Of a stretch of DNA of 64,000 nt, positions 37,319 through 49,040 are shown one piece after another. Source of the DNA: Tetrahymena thermophila SB210 (Eukaryota > Ciliophora > Oligohymenophorea > Hymenostomatida > Tetrahymenidae); contig NW_002476542.1 of the NCBI RefSeq assembly GCF_000189635.1, positions 62,001 through 126,000 on the forward strand. The letters are read 5' to 3'. The notes beneath the pieces were generated by a model. It searched no databases and was not told where the DNA came from. It saw nothing but the letters and a program-made list of their open reading frames with translations. A program made the position numbers and the translations under genes. The first letter of the stretch is position 1; the number at the start of each line of letters is the position of its first letter.

Positions 37319-38956
37319 AAAATCAATCTAAACTTACTAATTTTAATATTTTATTCTCACAATAACAAAAGAAAATAACTAACAAATTGAAAAAAAGAAT
37401 ACTTGATTTATTACTGAAAAAATTATAATATAGCGTGAATAGATGATTAACAACAGTTGCATTCAAAATTAATGATAATAAATGATTTCTATTAATTACT
37501 TTTTAATTTATAAAACTTAAATTTGTATTTCAAATATCTCCAAAAATTATCAAATTTAGGACAAAGCCTCTACATATTTTTTGAAATCTATTGTTATATC
37601 ATATTTGATAAAAATAATAATCCTATTTACTAAGTAGAAATATGTTTTTATTGAATTAATTGTTGTTTATCATTAACTTTCATATCAAAAGTTTGAATTA
37701 TAAAATTAAAATTGTATTTAGTCATTAATTGGTTCTTATTTATTTATGTGAAATAGTTACATTTTCAATAATATTTGTTTTGTAAAAATATTGTTTGAAT
37801 TTTAATTCAAGACTATTCAAATTTATATAATTTTTAATAAAATTCTAATTTAAATTTTCCTTCAATTACATAAATATTTAAAAATAAACATTAATGGTGT
37901 ATTACTATTAATTAATTTCAAAGCATATTAAATTAATATTCAGAAATTATTTACTTTGCTTTGCTTTAAAATTTTATAATATACATTGTCTAGAAAAATT
38001 ATAACTCTATTTTATTTGTTGGATATTTAATGTATTTTAAATTATTATTTTTTCCTATTGATAGTTTAATTGAATTTAAATTAATATAAAAAATAAATAT
38101 GTTTTGATTGTTGAAAATATATTTAAATAAATAAAAGTAATATTGCTAGCTCATCATGAATTCAAATATTTGATTATATAATATGGTTAAAGCCTCATTT
38201 TTATTTTTTTATGCTTTGTTTTATTTTATTAAAAAGTGTCTTTTATTGTACTAAATATATATTATCCTTCTAATGGAATAATATTTAAAAAATATCAATA
38301 ACATTTAATCAATATTAATCTAAATAATTATTTAACTATACTTATTCGAATATGCTTGCTTTTACTAAAATAATATACCATATTTATGGTATTATCAAAA
38401 AATAATTCAAATAGTCTTTAATTGTTTACAAAATTTGTCTTTTTATTAAAATAGCTTTATTTATTTTGAGAAAATATCTAAATTAAAATGTCTATTATTT
38501 AATTTGAAAATATAATTTGATAAATAAAATCGCAGAGATAGGTTAAATTATTTTATTTCTATAAGCAAGAATGCCAACCTAATTGATAGATATTAAATTT
38601 TCTTATTGTTTAAAATAAGCGTGATTTTTAAAAACTGAAAGTAACTTAGAATATCTAATAAGCGATATTATAAATAATTTGGAAGATTTCCAGATTGTTT
38701 TGCTAGATATTGAATATATTATTGTAAAAATAGATAAATGCATCTACTTTATGAGACAATAGATACAAATAAACTCCTATCAGAAGAAAAAGAGAATGAA
38801 TTATATTATATGCTGATATTTTAATTAACAAGTTAAGCACATTTGAAGTATATATGCAATTTAGAATTGATAATTTATAAATCATTTATAGCAACTAATT
38901 CATTCAATTAAAAAGTTAACCAAGTAAGTATACAAAATAAGTTAAAATACTCTAAA
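37319..38956. other. 1.6-kb spacer upstream of ABC transporter 1
   Basis: A/T rich throughout; no gene, tRNA or repeat array recognised. Confidence 0.6.
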
Positions 38957-41062
38957 ATGAGTGATAAAAAGAAGGAAAACAAAGAAATAAATATGAGTCT
39001 TCTTCCAAACGAAGACCTACAATCATCATAAGTATCAACAGCTCGTTCATCATTTGTCTCATCAAATGGAAAGGAAACCACTTAAGGAGGAGAGAAGAGC
39101 AAAGAACATACCATAATAAATTTTTCAAAATTTCAAAAATTTAATGAAGAAAAAACTGAAATGGATGTTGTTGAAGAAGATGCCTTTGAAAAATATAATA
39201 AAATAGATAAGAATAAAGTTTTTTAGAAAGAAATTAAAATTGAATATAGAGAAAAAGACGAAGATAAGAAGGGCCCTAATGGAGGTAAATAAAAAAAGTA
39301 AAAATTTGAATGGAAATTGTATAAGAAACTACTTGAATATGTTATGAGAGAAAAGTGGCTTGTATTTATAATTTATTCAACTCTTTTCATTTCAACAGCA
39401 AGTTAAACATTCATTCCTTACATGGTAGGCTAACTTCTCAACGAAGTTACTAAAACAGGCTCTGACACTAGCGTTTAATCTACAAGTCTTATATTTTTAG
39501 GTTTGATTTTGATTACTTGCTTTTTTGGTTTCTTTAGAGCAATGTATACCAATCTTTTGGGAAATAAAGTTACTATGTATTTGAAAAGAGATATCTTTGA
39601 TAAATTTGTGGGCTATGATGTAGCTTTCTTTGAAAAAAATAAAACAGGAGATTTAATGAGTCGTTTAGGCAGAGATGTTTCTACTGCAAGAGCTGCTGTC
39701 AGCTTCAATTCTACCATGCTCTTGCGTAATTTCCTCCTTTGTATTAGTAATATAATTATGCTTTTTGTATTGAGTTGGAAGGTAACTCTTTCTATTATTC
39801 CAATCATACCTAGTTATTACTTGGTAACAAAGTACTATTCCTACAAAAGTAAATAAATAGAAAAAAGAATCAGTGATATTAATGCTGCCTCCAGTGAGCT
39901 TGCTGAAGAAGTTTTTTCTGGAATTATGACAGTGAAGTCATTTGGCTAAGAAGAATATGAAAAGAAACGCTTTGAAAAAATATTATAGGACGAATATGTT
40001 GAAAATAGATGGTCAGGAATTCTAAATGCTGCATTTTTCACAATTAATAATAACTTTTTAGCTAATATCGGTATTTTAATTGTATTATGGTATGGAGGTT
40101 ATATCGTCGTTAATAGTTAAGATGATCTTTCATCTGGTGATTTAGCTTCGTTTATTTTATATTCTACTTCGCTTGCTACTAATTCATCAGCCATATCTTA
40201 TGGACTAGGTGCAATCATCTCAGCTACAGGAGCTTTAGAGCGTATTTTTGAAATGATGCAATATAATCCTAGCATTAAAAACGATTCAGGCTAAGAAGTC
40301 GCTACTATTACAGGATCAGTATAGTTCAAAGATGTTACTTTTAGCTATCCTTCTAATAAAGTTTAAGTCTTACATGGTATTAATGTATCTATCTCTCCAG
40401 GTGACTGTGTGGCATTTGTTGGTACTTCTGGAAGTGGTAAGAGCACAATAATTAAATTAATTGAGAGATTCTATGATGCAACAACTGGAGAGGTTCAACT
40501 AGATGATCGTAACGTAAAGGATATCAAAATTTCAAGTTTGAGAAAGCATATTGGTTTAGTTAGCTAAGAACCTATGCTTTTCAGTGGATCTGTAATTGAT
40601 AATATTGTTTATGGAGTAGAAAAATACACAATAGAAGAAGTCGACAAGGCTTGTGCTATGGCTGGAGTTGATGAATTCTTAAAAGATAGAACTCTATTCC
40701 CAAAAGGTTATGATACAATTGTTGGTGAAAGAGGTACAAAACTTTCTGGAGGACAAAAGTAGAGAGTAGCAATAGCTAGAGCATTAATTAAACACCCTTA
40801 AATTCTCATTTTTGATGAAGCCACCAGCGCTCTAGATGCTGAAAGTGAATATCTTGTGTAACAATCAATAGACTCGTTGATATAAAATAGAACTATGACT
40901 ATTGTAGTAATTGCACATAGATTATCAACAATTAAAAACTGCTCAAAAATCATAGTAATGTAGCAAGGTAAAATAGTAGAATCAGGAACTCATAATGAAC
41001 TTATTTCTCATGAAGGACCCTACAAAGCATTGGTTGAAAGATAACTTTCTCACAAAATCTGA
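38957..41062 (+). CDS. ABCB-type half-transporter, tandem copy 1
   Basis: A single exon of 701 residues from ATG 38957 to TGA 41060-41062. A charged cytosolic N-terminus of about 135 residues is followed by one six-helix transmembrane domain ([58 protein letters not shown]) and one nucleotide-binding domain. The latter has Walker [10 protein letters not shown] (about 492-500), Q-loop LVSQEPMLFSG, signature LSGGQKQR, Walker [13 protein letters not shown] and H-loop IAHRLS, so all ATPase residues are intact. With one TMD and one NBD it must dimerise, as in the TAP/ABCB8-10 group of peptide or organelle exporters. The substrate cannot be told from sequence. The Q-loop Gln is encoded by TAA. The downstream neighbour is a close paralogue in the same orientation. 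Confidence 0.95.
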
Positions 41063-42718
41063 ATATTAATGAAGAAAGTAGATTTAATGAAAATAATATA
41101 TATTTATTAATTAATTAATTATTGTAATTTGGTTAATCTGAATAATTTATTTTAAAAGTTTGTTTAAAGTAGTATTTATAGTATCATTCTTTTCAAAAAA
41201 ATAATTTTGATCATAAATAGAATATTGTTAAAAATATATCTTTTTTAATTATATGTACAATTTAGAAAGGTAAATATTTTATGGAAATTAAAATATCTTA
41301 ATTATGATTGTTTTTTTATTTATTTTAGTTGATTGAATATGATTGTTAAGATAGATTTATCTTTATTTATCATTATATTTAAATTAATTTACTAAGAAAT
41401 TTAATTTAAGTTAAAAAAATAAATTTAATATGATGAACACTGGATCAATTAACTGAATAATATTGTTAACTATTATCAATTTTTAAATATACAATTCAAT
41501 TTCTCAATATTTGGGCTATTAAAAAAAGGGTTTTCTTCAAAACTATTTCTCGGTTAATGTATATTTAATATATTTTTCTTAAGTATATTCAACGAGAATT
41601 AAATATTTTTTAAGGTAAATTTTTTTAATTTTATGAATATTTGTAGATTTAATAAACGAAATTAATTATTTTAAAAATATTTATTTTTATTTTATTTATT
41701 GATAAATTAATATAATTTTGAGTTAATAATTATTTTAAAATAATCTAAGATTTAGTATTTTGACAATTAAATTTATATTTTAATAAATATTTATATAATA
41801 TTATCTTTTAACGCTTAATTAATCTAAATTAACAATTAGAGATAATAAAATGTATTTAAATTTTAAAACTTATACCTATTATATTATTAATTTAAAAAAT
41901 AGTTAAAAATTGCTTGAAAAATGAAAATAAAGGAATAAAAAAAAATATAAAACTAATCCTCATATCTAAAATAAATAGTAAATTATTATCAAAAATAAAA
42001 TGCTAAAGAAACTATAAATATGTTCTAAAAGTCAAAGTATAATTAATTAATAAATTATAATGTAGAAATAGATTGTTTGAAATTAGTAGAATTTGATAAG
42101 AAAAATGCTTAAAAGTAAATTAAAATTTAATACAGAGAGAGCTTACTCGCAAAGTATGAATAAATTATTTTATGAATAATTTAAAATTAATTAAAAATAC
42201 AAATTTGAATTATTAAAATCTACCAAACACAATTAATTTTTAATATTTTTTAAAGTAAATGTAATTAAGGTTTGGATATTTTTATATTTTAATTATTAGT
42301 AGTAAATATTTCATCTTTATATTCTTGCTTTAAATTAATTTTAGTTATATTAATTTATTAAGTATTTTTAACTATTTTTGATTATAAATTATTAATATTT
42401 AGAAACTTGGCATATGATGTTAATTTAAAATTAATTTTTATTATTTTAAATAATATTTAGTAATACCTATAAAAATTACGGAGGGGGTTTTTAACTAGTA
42501 CTTAGAGATTTTATTGTATATCTAGAACTAATAAATTTATTTTTACCATTAAAAAATTTTTGTCTTTTGATATGTTTGACCCATAAAAAATGAATCATAA
42601 TAATTTAATGATAGTATAAATTAATATAAACTTCTTTATTAATACTATGCTATCTTTTAAATAATAAATTTAATTTAAAAGATTTTAATAATTTAAAAAA
42701 TAAATCATATTACTTTAA
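41063..42718. other. Spacer between the two ABC transporter genes
   Basis: 1.65 kb, A/T rich. It contains TTAA-type simple stretches and a small G run near 42480. No trace of coding sequence from the flanking copies was noticed. Confidence 0.6.
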
Positions 42719-44815
42719 ATGAGTGAGAAAAAGAACAAAACCAAAGAAATTAGCATGGGTATTCTTTAAGAGGAAGATTTTTATTCTCTAAATACTTAAA
42801 AGACTGGATCATTATTCTTAAATTTGAATAGTTAGGATACCACAGATGTAGAAGAAAAGAACAATTACCATACTATAATTAACTATTCAAACATAAATGA
42901 AAAAAATTATTTTAATAATGTTGTTGAAGAGTATACCTTTGAAAGAAACAATAATATTGAATATCAAAAAGTTATATAAAAAGAAATTAAAATAGATTAC
43001 AAAGAAAAAGATGAAGAAAAGTATGGTTATATTGGGAAAAAGTAAAATGAGTAGAAATTTGATTGGAAATAGTATAAGAAGCTACTAGACTATATTTTGA
43101 GAGAAAAATGGCTAGTTTTTATTATTTATGCACCCTTTTTAATTTCAACAGCAAGTTAAGCTTTAATTCCTTATATGATCGGTAAATTACTCAAAGAAGT
43201 TACTAAATCAGGCTCTGACTCAAATGTCAAATCTACAAGCCTTATACTTTTAGGTTTGATTTTTATTACTTGCTTCTTTGGTTTCTTTAGGGCTTTATAT
43301 ACTAACCTTTTAGGAAGTAAAGTTTATATGTATTTGAAAAGAGATATCTTCAATAAATTTATTGGTTATGATATTGCTTTCTTTGAAAAAAATAAAACTG
43401 GTGGTTTAATTAGCCGTTTAAGCAGAGATGTTCAAACTGTGAAAGCTTTAGTCAGCCTTAATTCTAACATGCTACTGCGTAATTTTTTGCTTTGCATAGG
43501 TAATATAATTATGCTTTTTGTATTAAGTTGGAAAGTAACTCTATCTATTATTCCCTTAATCCCAAGTTACTATTTTATTACATAGTATTATTCTTTTAAG
43601 AGCAAGTAAATTGAAAAGAAAATCAGTGATATAAATGCCATATCAAGTGAGCTTGCTGAAGAAGTCTTTACTGGAATTATGACTGTGAAATCATTCGGTT
43701 AAGAGGAATATGAAAAAAAACGTTTTGAAAAACTGTTAGAAGATGAATATGCTGAAAATAAATCACAAGGAATGCTTAGTGCTATATTTTTTACTGTTAG
43801 CAATTATTTCTTATCAAATATTGGTATTTTGATTGTTTTATGGTATGGAGGTTATGTTGTAGTTAATCATTAAGATGATCTTTCATCTGGTGATTTAGCT
43901 TCATTTATCTTATATACAACTTCACTTGCTAGTAACTCATCTTCTATATCCTATGGACTAGGAGCAATTATATCTGCAACAGGGGCACTAGAACGTATTT
44001 TTGAATTAATGTAATATGATTCTAGTATTAAAAATGATTCTGGCTAAGAAGTAGTCGCTATTAAGGGATCAGTCTAATTTGAAAATATTTCATTTAACTA
44101 TCCTTCAAATCAAGTATAAGTATTAAATGGTATTAATCTATCAATTACTCCAGGTGAATGTGTGGCTTTTGTTGGTACTTCTGGAAGTGGTAAGAGTACA
44201 ATAATAAAGTTAATTGAAAGATTTTATGATACTTCCATAGGATAAGTTTTAATTGATGATCTCAATGTAAAAGATATCAAAATTTCAAGTTTAAGAAAAC
44301 ATATTGGTCTAGTTAGCTAAGAACCTATGCTCTTTAGTGGGTCAATAATTGATAATATTGTATATGGAGTTGAAAAATATACTATTGAAGAAGTTGATAG
44401 AGCTTGTGCTATGGCTGGAGTTGATGAATTCCTAAAAGATAGAACTTTATTCCCAAAAGGCTATGATACATTTGTTGGAGAAAAAGGTACAAAACTGTCT
44501 GGAGGTTAAAAGCAGAGAGTAGCTATAGCAAGAGCATTAATAAAACACCCTTAGATTTTAATTTTTGACGAAGCTACAAGTGCTTTAGATGCAGAAAGTG
44601 AATATCTAGTACAACAATCAATAGATTCACTTATATAAAACAGGACTATGACTATCATAGTTATTGCACATAGATTATCAACAATTAAAAACTGCTCGAA
44701 AATAATAATGATGCAACAAGGAAAAATAGTAGAGTCAGGAACTCACGCTTAACTTATTCTTAACAATGGCCTCTACAAAGCTTTGGTTGAGAGATAGCTT
44801 TCTCATAAAATTTGA
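42719..44815 (+). CDS. ABCB-type half-transporter, tandem copy 2
   Basis: A single exon of 698 residues from ATG 42719 to TGA 44813-44815. It is collinear with copy 1: an N-terminal charged tail (shared start [13 protein letters not shown], otherwise diverged), a six-helix TMD beginning [20 protein letters not shown], and an intact NBD with [40 protein letters not shown] and IAHRLS. The TMD and NBD are nearly identical to copy 1, so substrate and dimer partner could be shared and hetero-dimers are possible. The invariant signature Gln is encoded here by TAA but by CAA in copy 1. Differences concentrate in the N-terminal 130 residues, which suggests different regulation or targeting. Confidence 0.95.
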
Positions 44816-45225
44816 ACAATAAACTAATAATAATAATTTAACAATCCATTTTGTAATTATATTAATAAGTCTGTTTATAAAATTAACATTAATGAATTAT
44901 ATAACAAATATTTTTGTTTAAATTTAAATTGTTAAACTTCATATTGTAAGAATATATTTATAGCTATCCTAAACTAACTAATTTAATCATGATTAATTTT
45001 ATCAATGATTGAAGGTTTTTTTGATCATTTTTTTTCAGTAATATTTTTAGCATGAATGCTTTTGACCTTATTTAAAACTTTTTGCTTAAATTAAAAGAAA
45101 ATATTTTATATTATTTATTAAAGTCAATTAAAGCTTTTTAACATAAAGCTTTTTATTTGATTAATAAATATTTACATTTGAAAAACGAATTTCTATAATA
45201 AATTAGACAAATTTATTATTCTTAT
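44816..45225. other. Short spacer, ABC copy 2 to tubulin-like gene
   Basis: 410 bases of A/T-rich sequence; nothing recognised. Confidence 0.6.
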
Positions 45226-46521
45226 ATGTCAGTTATTTCTATCGCAACTGGCAAATGTGGAATTTCGATTTAAGAAAAAGCGTGGATTACTCTTCTAAAA
45301 GAGTAGGGAATAAATGAAGAGGGATTTATAGAATGCTAAAATACTCACTAAGGAATAAATGTTTATTTTGAAGAAGTTAAGTAAGATGTTTATAAACCTA
45401 GATCAATAATTGCAGATTTGGATGACTAAGAAATTAATAGAGTTTAAAATGGATTTTTAAAGAGGTTATTTTAAAGCAATACAAGCTTTTCAAAATAGGA
45501 AAGTAGCCAAAACATTTTTCCTAGAGGTTACTATAGTCATGGAGCAGAATTAAAAGAAGAAATAGAATATGAGATATAAAAATAAGTAGAGGTTTGTGAT
45601 AAAGTAGATTCTATATAGGTATAGAGGTCTTTATGTGGAGGAGCAGGCTCAGGTTTAGGAAATGTGATTTCTGATATTATTATGGACAATTATTTTTCAT
45701 AGATAATACATAATACTTTGGTACAGCTTCCAGATATTAAGGATGAAAATAGTTGGAATACTTTAGAGATATACAACACAATTTTATCTCTTCATTCTTT
45801 AGTGATATCAGATATTGTTATACCTTTTTGCAATTCGAATATTTCTAATATGAATTAAAATTCTTTCTAATTGCAAAAATAATTTAATTTTGATACAATA
45901 AATAATGTAGTTTCTCAAATACAGCCAAATTTTACTTGTGGAATTAGATATCCTGGATCAATTAATGCAAGTTCAAGAAAGATATGTACTAACTTGGTTC
46001 CATTTGCAAGAGTTAAAATGATGACAGCAACATTTCTTCCATTCAATTATTTTCGATAGAATTAGATAAGTTAACTAGAATTGACTGATATGATTCCTTA
46101 GACGTTGAATGAGAAGAATTTTTTTTTTGGGTATGGAAATCCTAGCATTATTACTTCACGTCATATTTTTAGAAGTTCTAATATATTTGAAGAGGAATTA
46201 GAATTATAATTAGTGAAACTATATTAAAAATAAGAAATTCCTGCATGGCTGCCTAATTCATATTCTTTTTAGTACTGCAAAGTTTCTTCTGCTTTGAACA
46301 AAAATTAAATTCTAACCCTAATTCTGAATAGGAATATATATATTTAACTGCAAATCTATAAAAAAAAATTCGATGAAATGCTTAAAAAAAGAGCATTTAT
46401 TCATCATTATCTTCAAGAAGGAATGGATGAAATGGAATTTTAAGAAGCAAAATATAACACTGCTGATTTAATAACGGAATACTAAATCCTTAGCTCATTT
46501 GATGGAGGTTAAGAAGAATGA
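45226..46521 (+). CDS. Divergent beta-tubulin-like protein
   Basis: A single exon of 431 residues, ATG 45226 to TGA 46519-46521. The whole length follows the tubulin fold: MSVISIATGKCGISIQEKAW matches the beta-tubulin start, IADLDD the T3 region, CGGAGSGLG the tubulin signature (normally GGGTGSG, so Thr is Ala), NASSRKICTNLVPFARVKMM the T7/H8 region (normally [20 protein letters not shown]), and FIHHYLQEGMDEMEFQEAKY the helix 11-12 motif. The conserved Asp after NA is lost. The C-terminal tail is very short (FDGGQEE) and lacks the long acidic stretch that carries glutamylation in canonical tubulin. Tetrahymena has known alpha-like and beta-like tubulins used in specific microtubule sets; this belongs with the beta-like group. 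It may form special microtubules or act outside the lattice. Confidence 0.9.
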
Positions 46522-47181
46522 AATCGATATTGAATTATTTAAAAAATATTTATTTTTTAAATACATTTATAAAATCTATTGGCATTTACTCATGACCAAG
46601 CTAACTAGCTATTCAGAAAAAATGATTTAAACTTTACATAAAACAAAATTATCTTATTAATTGTTTATTTTCATATTTTAAATACGAAAAAATTGAATTT
46701 ATATATCTCTTAAATTAAATAAAGGTCTATATTCTCAATAGTAACTAATTAGTATTAAATTTTCCATAAAAGATTTAATTTAAAATAATTGTTAACATTT
46801 ATTTTTTAATTTTGGTAAACTTTTTAAATATTAAAATTGATTAAAATTAAATAACTCTTCTACAGTAAAATACTCTATTCATTTGAGAAAAAGCAAAATT
46901 ATTTCTAAATAAAACAATTAATTTAAATTTTTAGTTTAATTAACCATCAATAATAATTTTAAAAAGATATATATATTTTAACGAATCATTATAAAGTTAT
47001 ATTTATTTATAAAATGCTGTGATATTTTCAAAAATAAAGCATATAAAATCAATATTTTATTTAATTATCTATATAGGTAAGTAGATAGATGTAAATAGAA
47101 ATAATTTTTTTAAGAGTAAAAAACTAATCAGATTTATGAATTATGCTTTTATATCAAAATATATATTTTTTGCTAAGGTGT
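46522..47181. other. Spacer between convergent genes
   Basis: 660 bases of A/T-rich 3' flanking sequence; nothing recognised. Confidence 0.6.
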
Positions 47182-47856
47182 TCATTAATCTACATAAGGT
47201 TAGTAGCTGTTTTACTATAATCTTGAGTTTTCATTGACTGTTTATGTGTTAGGATTTTAGATAGCTCCAGAAGAAGTTCTACCCTTTCTTGAAGTAAAAG
47301 CAACATAGATTATTACTATAACAAGAACAATATATCCAACAGCAAGATAACCACGCACTTAATCTGTTAGATTACCGCATTTTTCATTGTAATTAAGGCA
47401 TATTTGTAAAGCAATAGTCATACCTAAAATACAAATACCAAATATAGAATTAAACAAATTATAGTATTTAGGCAAGTCTTGTTAGAAATAATAGCATTTC
47501 CAGTGATCAGAACCAAAAGCAAGTGTAAGAAAGTAGAATTGCAAGAACATTCCATAATACCACACATATTCATTAATTTTGGAAGCAACGTATAGTTTCT
47601 TACACTCATCATAGTCATCGAATCTGTCAGTTATTTGTTAAAAATAGATGAAAAGCCCAAGAGAAATTAAAAGCAAAATCAATGCGAATACTTTTCCTTC
47701 TGATTTATATTAATTCGACTGCTATGATTAGCTTGAATAAGGGTTACCTTAACTTCCTTAACTAGCTCTTATTTATGAAGGCTATTAATTAGTAGTGACT
47801 GTTGTTATAGTAGATTATCTGACAACTTAGCTTTATCCTATGTTTTGATTGATCAT
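47182..47856 (-). CDS. Four-transmembrane protein of unknown function
   Basis: ATG 47856 to TGA 47182-47184 gives 224 residues in one exon. A Gln/Ser/Thr-rich cytosolic N-terminus of about 58 residues precedes four membrane segments: VFALILLLISLGLFIYF, YYGMFLQFYFLTLAFGS, IFGICILGMTIALQICL and YLAVGYIVLVIVIIYVAF. The loop between TM1 and TM2 is charged (DRFDDYDECKKL) and the loop after TM3 has a Cys pair region (CLNYNEKCGNLTD). The C-terminus is Ser/Asn/Gln rich. The layout recalls four-TM families common in ciliates, but I see no diagnostic motif of tetraspanins or MARVEL proteins. The start is the first ATG, well placed before the hydrophilic tail. Confidence 0.8.
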
Positions 47857-48462
47857 TTATTACAAAAAAATTATTTTTTGTCAATTAATTTAGCAATTAT
47901 TCAAATATGTCTTTGAGGGAAGAGTTGAATTTTTCTCTTAATAGGTTAATTTACTAAAATTGCTCTCTATATTTTAAAATAAATGTAAAATATTTAACTT
48001 TTGATGTTAATCATACTTTAATAATATTATAAATAAAATGCTTTTTTACCTTCAAAATAGCTGATCTATTAAACTTTCCTTTATAATATCAACTTCTAAT
48101 TTATTTCTAATCACTATTTTTTTGTTGCAATTAACTTTTTTCCTTTAAAAACGAAAGAGACCAAGCAAACAATATTTTTTTTCTCCAATTATTAATCAAT
48201 CAATAGATCTCTTGATTTTGCTGTTTTTTATAATACCAAAGGTAAATTAGTCGTTTTTACATATTGCTAAGACATTCATTTTTATAATCATAATTTCAAA
48301 TCCATAAAATATTAAGATAAATATTAAGTAGCCAATTTAAAACCTTTGATTTAATTTTTAAATAAGTAATTAAATATCTTAATTATTTTATTTTAATAAA
48401 TAATTCGAAACAATATTTAAAATTATACATAACTGCATATAATTTGGTAAAATACCATGTAA
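47857..48462. other. Spacer upstream of the four-TM gene and tRNA
   Basis: About 600 bases, A/T rich. It includes the promoter side of the minus-strand gene and the tRNA 5' flank; no named element. Confidence 0.6.
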
Positions 48463-48534
48463 TCCGAGATAGTATAGTGGTTAGTATTCCTGCCTGTCAC
48501 GCAGGAGACCCGGGTTCAATTCCCGGTCTCGGAG
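48463..48534 (+). tRNA. tRNA-Asp (GUC), copy 1
   Basis: A 72-nt cloverleaf: acceptor arms TCCGAGA/TCTCGGA with discriminator G, an anticodon arm CCTGC/GCAGG around loop CTGTCAC, and T-arm GGGTTCAATTCCC. The anticodon GTC lies at 48496-48498. A-box (TAGTATAGTGG) and B-box (GGTTCAATTCC) internal promoters are intact. A T-run follows immediately. The sequence is identical to the copy at 62.6 kb. Confidence 0.97.
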
Positions 48535-48535
48535 C

Positions 48536-48544
48536 TTTTTTTTT
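48536..48544 (+). terminator. Pol III terminator of tRNA-Asp copy 1
   Basis: An uninterrupted run of nine T directly after the tRNA 3' end and a GC dinucleotide, the standard RNA polymerase III stop. Confidence 0.85.
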
Positions 48545-48749
48545 ATTTTTTTTACTTGTTAAATGAAAAAAAATAAAATTATTTAATAATATTTTTTAAT
48601 TATTTTAAAACCACTAATTTAAATATTTTATCTATTGAAAAAAATAAAAAACAAATATTTTGTTTATTTTTCTATTTTATGAAGTAATAAAATGAAAGTA
48701 AATTAGTGTAAGATTCACAAATTATTAATTGGCATTTTTATATTGAAAT

Positions 48750-49030
48750 ATTTTATAAAACTCTTAAATATTATTAAATTTGAAAATGAATTATCATAAA
48801 TGACAAGATGAAAAATATATAATTTATATATCATAAATATTTTATTTTGGTTCAAACTCTTAAATATTATTAAATTTGAAAATGAATTATCATAAATGAT
48901 AGGGTGAAGAATATATAATTTATTTATCATAAATATTTTATAAAACTCTTAAATATTATTAAATTTGAAAATGAATTATCATATGGCAGGATGAATGAAA
49001 CATGTATATAATTTATATATAATAATTATT
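48750..49030. repeat. Three tandem repeats of about 90-96 bp
   Basis: Units share CTCTTAAATATTATTAAATT, with the CTC at 48761, 48857 and 48946, then a TGAAAATGAATTATCATA element and a TATATAATTTAT element. The third unit is shorter and diverged. They lie just past the 3' end of the large minus-strand gene. Confidence 0.85.
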
Positions 49031-49040
49031 ATACTTTGGT

